Shown here one piece after another: positions 59,791 to 64,000 of a DNA stretch of 64,000 nt. Within the stretch, counting starts at the first letter, position 1. Each line of letters starts with the position of its first letter. This stretch comes from Schizochytrium sp. TIO01 (lineage: Eukaryota > Sar > Bigyra > Thraustochytrida > Thraustochytriidae), in assembly GCA_004764695.1 (NCBI GenBank), contig SMSO01000037.1, forward strand, positions 1,979,747 to 2,043,746, given 5' to 3'. Below the pieces are notes generated by a model. It made no database searches and was not told where the DNA came from. It saw only the letters and a list, made by a program, of their open reading frames with translations. Both the position numbers and the translations under genes were made by a program.

Positions 59791-60059
59791 GAAGCTTTCT
59801 TTCGATCGATTCGCACCGACTTGGAGCACCGATCGACGTCAAACCTGCCGTCTTTGCTTGTCTTCAAGTTCTTCTGCCTGCTTCGCTTCGTGAGTCGTCG
59901 TGCCATCATCCATTCGCTTGATACTGACTGCCATGACTCTATTTCTACTTTCAAGTTATAAAATGCTAAAATTCTAAAACCAGGTCACCTTGCAAGTAAA
60001 AGCATGGCTAGCCTTATTTTAGAATCAATAGTCTTTTCTTCTTTCTTTCCTGTTCTTTG

Positions 60060-60088
60060 AAAATAAATAAATAAATAAATAAATAAAT
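60060..60088. repeat. (AAAT)n tetranucleotide repeat
   Basis: About seven AAAT units. Confidence 0.9.
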
Positions 60089-60477
60089 AGTTAATCAAAA
60101 ACATAAAATAAAAGCTGTCATCTTTAGTTTGATGCAGTATGTGAGGGAGACTTTCAGTTGAAAGAAAACACGAAAACAAGAAAAAAGGAAAAAGACCGAG
60201 TTCTGATTTCTTTAGCTTCGTGCACCCAAATCTCACAAATCCAGCACAGGAGAGATTGGCCGAACCAGTAGCTCGTTAGCTATCCCGGCTGCAGAATCTC
60301 TGTCTGTTGAGGCGCTCCTCTGTGCTCTTCCTGCTCCGCCCAGGGCTGCGACGACGACCTGCTTGCGCTGGCATCTCTGCCGCGACGCCTCTTCCGCCGT
60401 GCCTTGGTGCGTAGCTCGCCTCTCGATCGCCTCGATCGCTGGATTTGGATACAGCTCTGATTCGTGGGAATCTGTCT

Positions 60478-60663
<186 letters not shown>

Positions 60664-61343
60664 GTTCATTTTCATTCATACATTCATTTTAATCAATACA
60701 TTCATTTTCATCAATTGATTGATTGATTGATTGAGTTCATAAGGCGGTCTTGAGATAGCTGTGTCAGCTTACTCGAGATAGATGCCGCTGCTGGACGGAG
60801 CGCAGACATCAATGGATGGATAAATAAACAGATGGATGGGTGCCGCACGCAAATGCACTCGACGAAGGAATCGCGAATCGCGAATCGCGCGAGTTGAGAG
60901 TCTGATCCCGATTCTGTCTGAGATAGTAAGACAGCGGAGTATCAGTGCGCTGCAGAATGTATCGGCACGTAGTTAGCGGGAACAGCGACGGGCTTGTGGT
61001 ATAGATACTGCTAGCCGACTTCCTAACCGCGGCGTTGTTTTGAGGGGAGTCTGTGTACGAATGCTCCGGAGAGTCCTCTCAGTGGCGTCTTATTTTCTTT
61101 TACTGCAATTACTTTCTTTTATAACAAAAACTGTTAAGCTGGTTGAGTTTTATTCTCTAGAGTAGGAATCTCTATCTACCCACGCACCCTTCGTAACGCC
61201 TGTCGAACTAGCTAGGTAGCAAGGTATGTGTTGTTTCCGCCCTCACTCCTCAGAAGAGGGAAGAGGTGACGATATCCGGGCGAAAACGCAGACCGCAACT
61301 ATCCTTATCGAGCTGCTTCATAGATCCTCTCGAGACTGTTACC

Positions 61344-61376
61344 ATTTCTTTCTTTCTTTCTTTCTTTCTTTCTTTC
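61344..61376. repeat. (TTTC)n tetranucleotide repeat
   Basis: About eight TTTC units. Confidence 0.9.
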
Positions 61377-61491
61377 ATGTTAAAATACAATTAAACAGAA
61401 ACTTTTAAAAGAAACTTTTAAAACTCAACGAAGAAACTCAATATGATAAAAACTAGCGGCTACGGATAGATAGATACATGAAGACTCCGAC

Positions 61492-61541
61492 CACCCACCC
61501 ACCCACCCACCACCCACCCACCCACCCACCAACCAACCAAC
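61492..61541. repeat. (CCCA)n tetranucleotide repeat
   Basis: CCCA units with one ACC interruption, grading into CCAA units at the right edge. Confidence 0.9.
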
Positions 61542-61586
61542 AATTCATCGATCCAGGCACGCATCTCTCAGGCGCCCGGCGTCTAT

Positions 61587-61641
61587 CAGAGCAGAGCAGA
61601 GCAGAGCAGAGCAGAGCAGAGGCAGTCAGTCAGTCAGTCAG
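61587..61641. repeat. (AGCAG)n pentamer then (CAGT)n tetramer
   Basis: About seven AGCAG units (61587-61620), then five CAGT units (61623-61641). Confidence 0.85.
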
Positions 61642-62018
61642 TTTGTTAGTTAGTTAGTTTGTTTCCTTCGTGGCAGAGCGAACTTCTCGAGCAGCGAGCG
61701 ACCTGAGAATCCACCGGAGCGCGCCAGGGCCAGAGGGAAACGAAGAAAGAGAGGAGGTGCAACAAACAGAGGCTGTGGTGCCTCTCTACGAGGAACAGCG
61801 CCGCGGCCCGAGCGAACTTCCAACGGCGATTTACAGTCTTTATACAACGAAGTTTTCTATGAGGGACACCCCACACCCCATCTTTCACCCACGCTCTGGC
61901 TGGCTGTGGGTACCCCAGAGGATAGACGAGCCGTAGCAGCAGGAGTACGAGGAGGAGGGAGGGCGTGAGTGAGGGTAAAAGGAGGGATGATCAATTCTAA
62001 TAATGATATTAATATATA

Positions 62019-62048
62019 AATTAATTAATTAATTAATTAATTAATTAA
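62019..62048. repeat. (TTAA)n tetranucleotide repeat
   Basis: About seven TTAA units; self-complementary. Confidence 0.9.
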
Positions 62049-63477
62049 AAAAATTAGCTGGTGCAGAGAGGGGAGCTAATTGGCAAATCAGGTTTTGTGT
62101 GGGGGCGAAAGGAAGGACCAGAGGAAAAAGGGCGCTTTAGGAAGTTGCGATAGCTCCGGCGGTTTGTGCTCGAAGGCGGTAATATGGAGTCGCGAGAGAA
62201 TCAACGCAGCTAAGCGGCCCGCAATTTCTTCTGCTAAGAGGGGCTATAGCTGTAGTACAGCATAAAGCCACCGTAGGCCGCCAAAGCTGAGGAGCCTGCG
62301 AAAGTCGCTAGCTAGCTAGCTGCCTGCCTATGCCTTCCTGCCTTCCTTCCTTCCTTCTCGCTCGCCCAGCGCCGCTGCAGCGCGTGGCCTCCTTCCTTCA
62401 CAGGCGGACCCTCGCTCTCGCGTCGGTTGATCCATCCAGCAGAGGCTTGTGCTCCTTTCTTCTCAATGACTTCATCATAGACCGACTGAAGAAGAAGCGA
62501 TGTCGTCGTTTGATCCTTCACCACCTCTTTGTAGTTTGATACTAGTTATACATGCCCCTTTCTGTAATTGTTTAAAAATAAGTTTTAAATAAATCAAAAT
62601 ACCAAGGTCTTCTTTCTTGTTCTTGTCTTCCTTGCTCTGCAGTTGCTCTTTCTCAGTGGCTCTTCAATTGATTGCTCTTTCCGCAAACAGTGTTTCGATA
62701 GAGCGAGCGATCGATCGATCAATCTGTTGATGCTTTAAAATAATAACAACACTTATACACCTATCTATCTATCTATGACATGGGTCCGCGCTCTGCGCTT
62801 CCATTGGAAAGCTCAAATGAATGAAATGAGACCATCGCATTCGTGGTACTAACGAGCCGCCAGACTGGAGCCTGGCGCTTGGGGAGGCGGGGAAGCGGGC
62901 GCATGGCGAGGCTTGCAGCGCCTGTGTCGGCAGCGGACTCAGCGCCAGCATTGTAGCAGGTTCACGAGAAAGCTGAAGGTAATATATAAGAGACTAACTC
63001 CGCTCGGGGTGGCCTTGGCCGCTTATACGGGTGGTTGTATAAAACATCCTCGCGGTTCTGTTCTCCTTCGCCGTGCTCATGTGAAGCAATCGTAAGTGAA
63101 TGGATATATGAATCATGGATGAATGAATTGCGAATGAATGAATCATGAATGAATAAATTGTGAATGAATGAAGTGCGAATGAATCGTGGACGAATGACTC
63201 ATGAATTAATGCAGGCCCTTCGCTCCTTCGCCCACTCGCGTGGTCGGTCTCTCTCTCTCTCTCTCTTTGCCAAGCAAGAGGCGCCGCACGAAGAAAGCAA
63301 AAAGAGAGAGAGAAATGCTGTTCGAGGAGGTCACTGCGGAGAGTCTTGTTTTCTCGGAGAGTCTTGTTTTCTTGTTTCTCAAGCAAGCACGAAGTGCGGT
63401 GGTGCCGAAGCGGCGAGTGAGCGGCATAAATAGAAGCCAATCTGGCAAGCTCAGGCCGACGCGGGAAAGAAAGATAA

Positions 63478-63480
<3 letters not shown>

Positions 63481-63513
<33 letters not shown>

Positions 63514-63566
63514 CGATCAAACGATCAAATCATTTTATGAATGAATGAATGAATGAATGAATGAAT
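63481..63566. repeat. (CT)n and (GAAT)n repeats
   Basis: A 30-base CT run (63481-63510) and, after a short ACGATCAAACGATCAAA spacer, a (GAAT)n run at 63537-63566. A second (CT)n is at 63247-63267, and GAATGAAT-rich DNA also occurs at 63100-63200. Confidence 0.85.
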
Positions 63567-64000
63567 GTTTAATAAAGAAATCTCGCACTTTCTTTCTTGT
63601 TCCACTATCTAGCTAAGATGGGAATACGTGTGTGTCAGACAGATTCTGCGAAAAGTCGAAGACGTCTAAAATCGCTCGGTTGGCCTCATTTCCTTGGCCA
63701 ACGGAGGAGTGGGCACTCGAAAGGGCACTCGAACAGCCTCTCTGCGGCCCGCTCAGCCCTCCTTCCCTTGGCCGATCTGCTTCGCCTCTCCACTGCGGCA
63801 GCATCGAAGAAGAAGGCAGTAGCTAAATAAAGAAGAGGGCAAAAGAGAGCGAAGTACTCACTCATTCGCTCGCTCGCTTTGCTAATAGTTTTTATTTATT
63901 TCTAAATAATTAAATAATTAAATATATATAATTTATTATTATTATTATCATGATTAATATTTAGAGTTAACTAACTGACTGACTAAGTGCCTAAATATTA

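Noticed and set aside
59446-59954. His/Ser/Phe/Ile repeat frames on the minus strand
   Set aside because: They follow the 10-bp minisatellite in three frames at once; no flanking domain.

Overview
This is a window of eukaryotic nuclear DNA. It has monocistronic genes on both strands, spliceosomal introns with GT..AG ends, and large amounts of simple-sequence repeat. The gene set points to a flagellated unicellular protist: an IFT27-like intraflagellar transport GTPase, an IQ/Sfi1-type centrosomal candidate, a PA28 proteasome activator, a mitochondrial ATM1 transporter, RNase H1 and CapZ-beta. Compact genes with few short introns, algal/stramenopile-style domain mixtures and dense microsatellites would suit a stramenopile such as a thraustochytrid. 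That lineage call is an inference; no rRNA or organellar marker is present to confirm it.

Layout. About 1-30.4 kb is gene-dense and mostly single-exon: a SAM methyltransferase (+), a Ser-rich orphan (-), PA28 (+), CapZ-beta (+), a nitronate monooxygenase-like protein (-), three-exon IFT27 (+), a membrane-anchored TTL-like protein (+), a mucin-like type I membrane protein with 51-bp repeats (-), a 1285-residue C2-like/EF-hand/coiled-coil protein (+), a phytase-like-domain membrane protein (-), a PDZ/zinc-finger protein (+) and ATM1/ABCB7 (-). From 30.4 to 34.2 kb I see no convincing complete gene, only a strong hairpin and a cysteine-rich fragment. From 34.2 to 50.3 kb lie a three-exon DUF445 membrane protein (+), an IQ/Sfi1-like protein (-), a three-exon orphan (-), a broken Myb/SANT-like gene with an A-rich 3' end (+), RNase H1 (+), a two-exon HExxH protein (-), a four-exon SLC37-type sugar-phosphate transporter (-) and a probably N-myristoylated EF-hand protein (+).

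From 50.3 kb to the end (about 13.7 kb) I found no protein gene I can defend. This part alternates GC-rich unique stretches with many di-, tri-, tetra- and pentanucleotide arrays. The largest is a ~770-bp TTGAR pentamer satellite with a 150-155 bp higher-order period.

The genes do not form a pathway or operon. Themes that recur are the secretory/endosomal membrane system (mucin-like protein, phytase-like protein, TTL-like protein), calcium sensing (two EF-hand proteins) and the flagellum/centrosome (IFT27, Sfi1-like protein). No prokaryotic defence system, CRISPR array or intact transposon was seen. The most unusual coding observations are two enzyme-family members that appear to have lost key residues (TTL-like and nitronate monooxygenase-like) and the DUF445 gene whose two introns fall at almost the same place in its two internal repeats.
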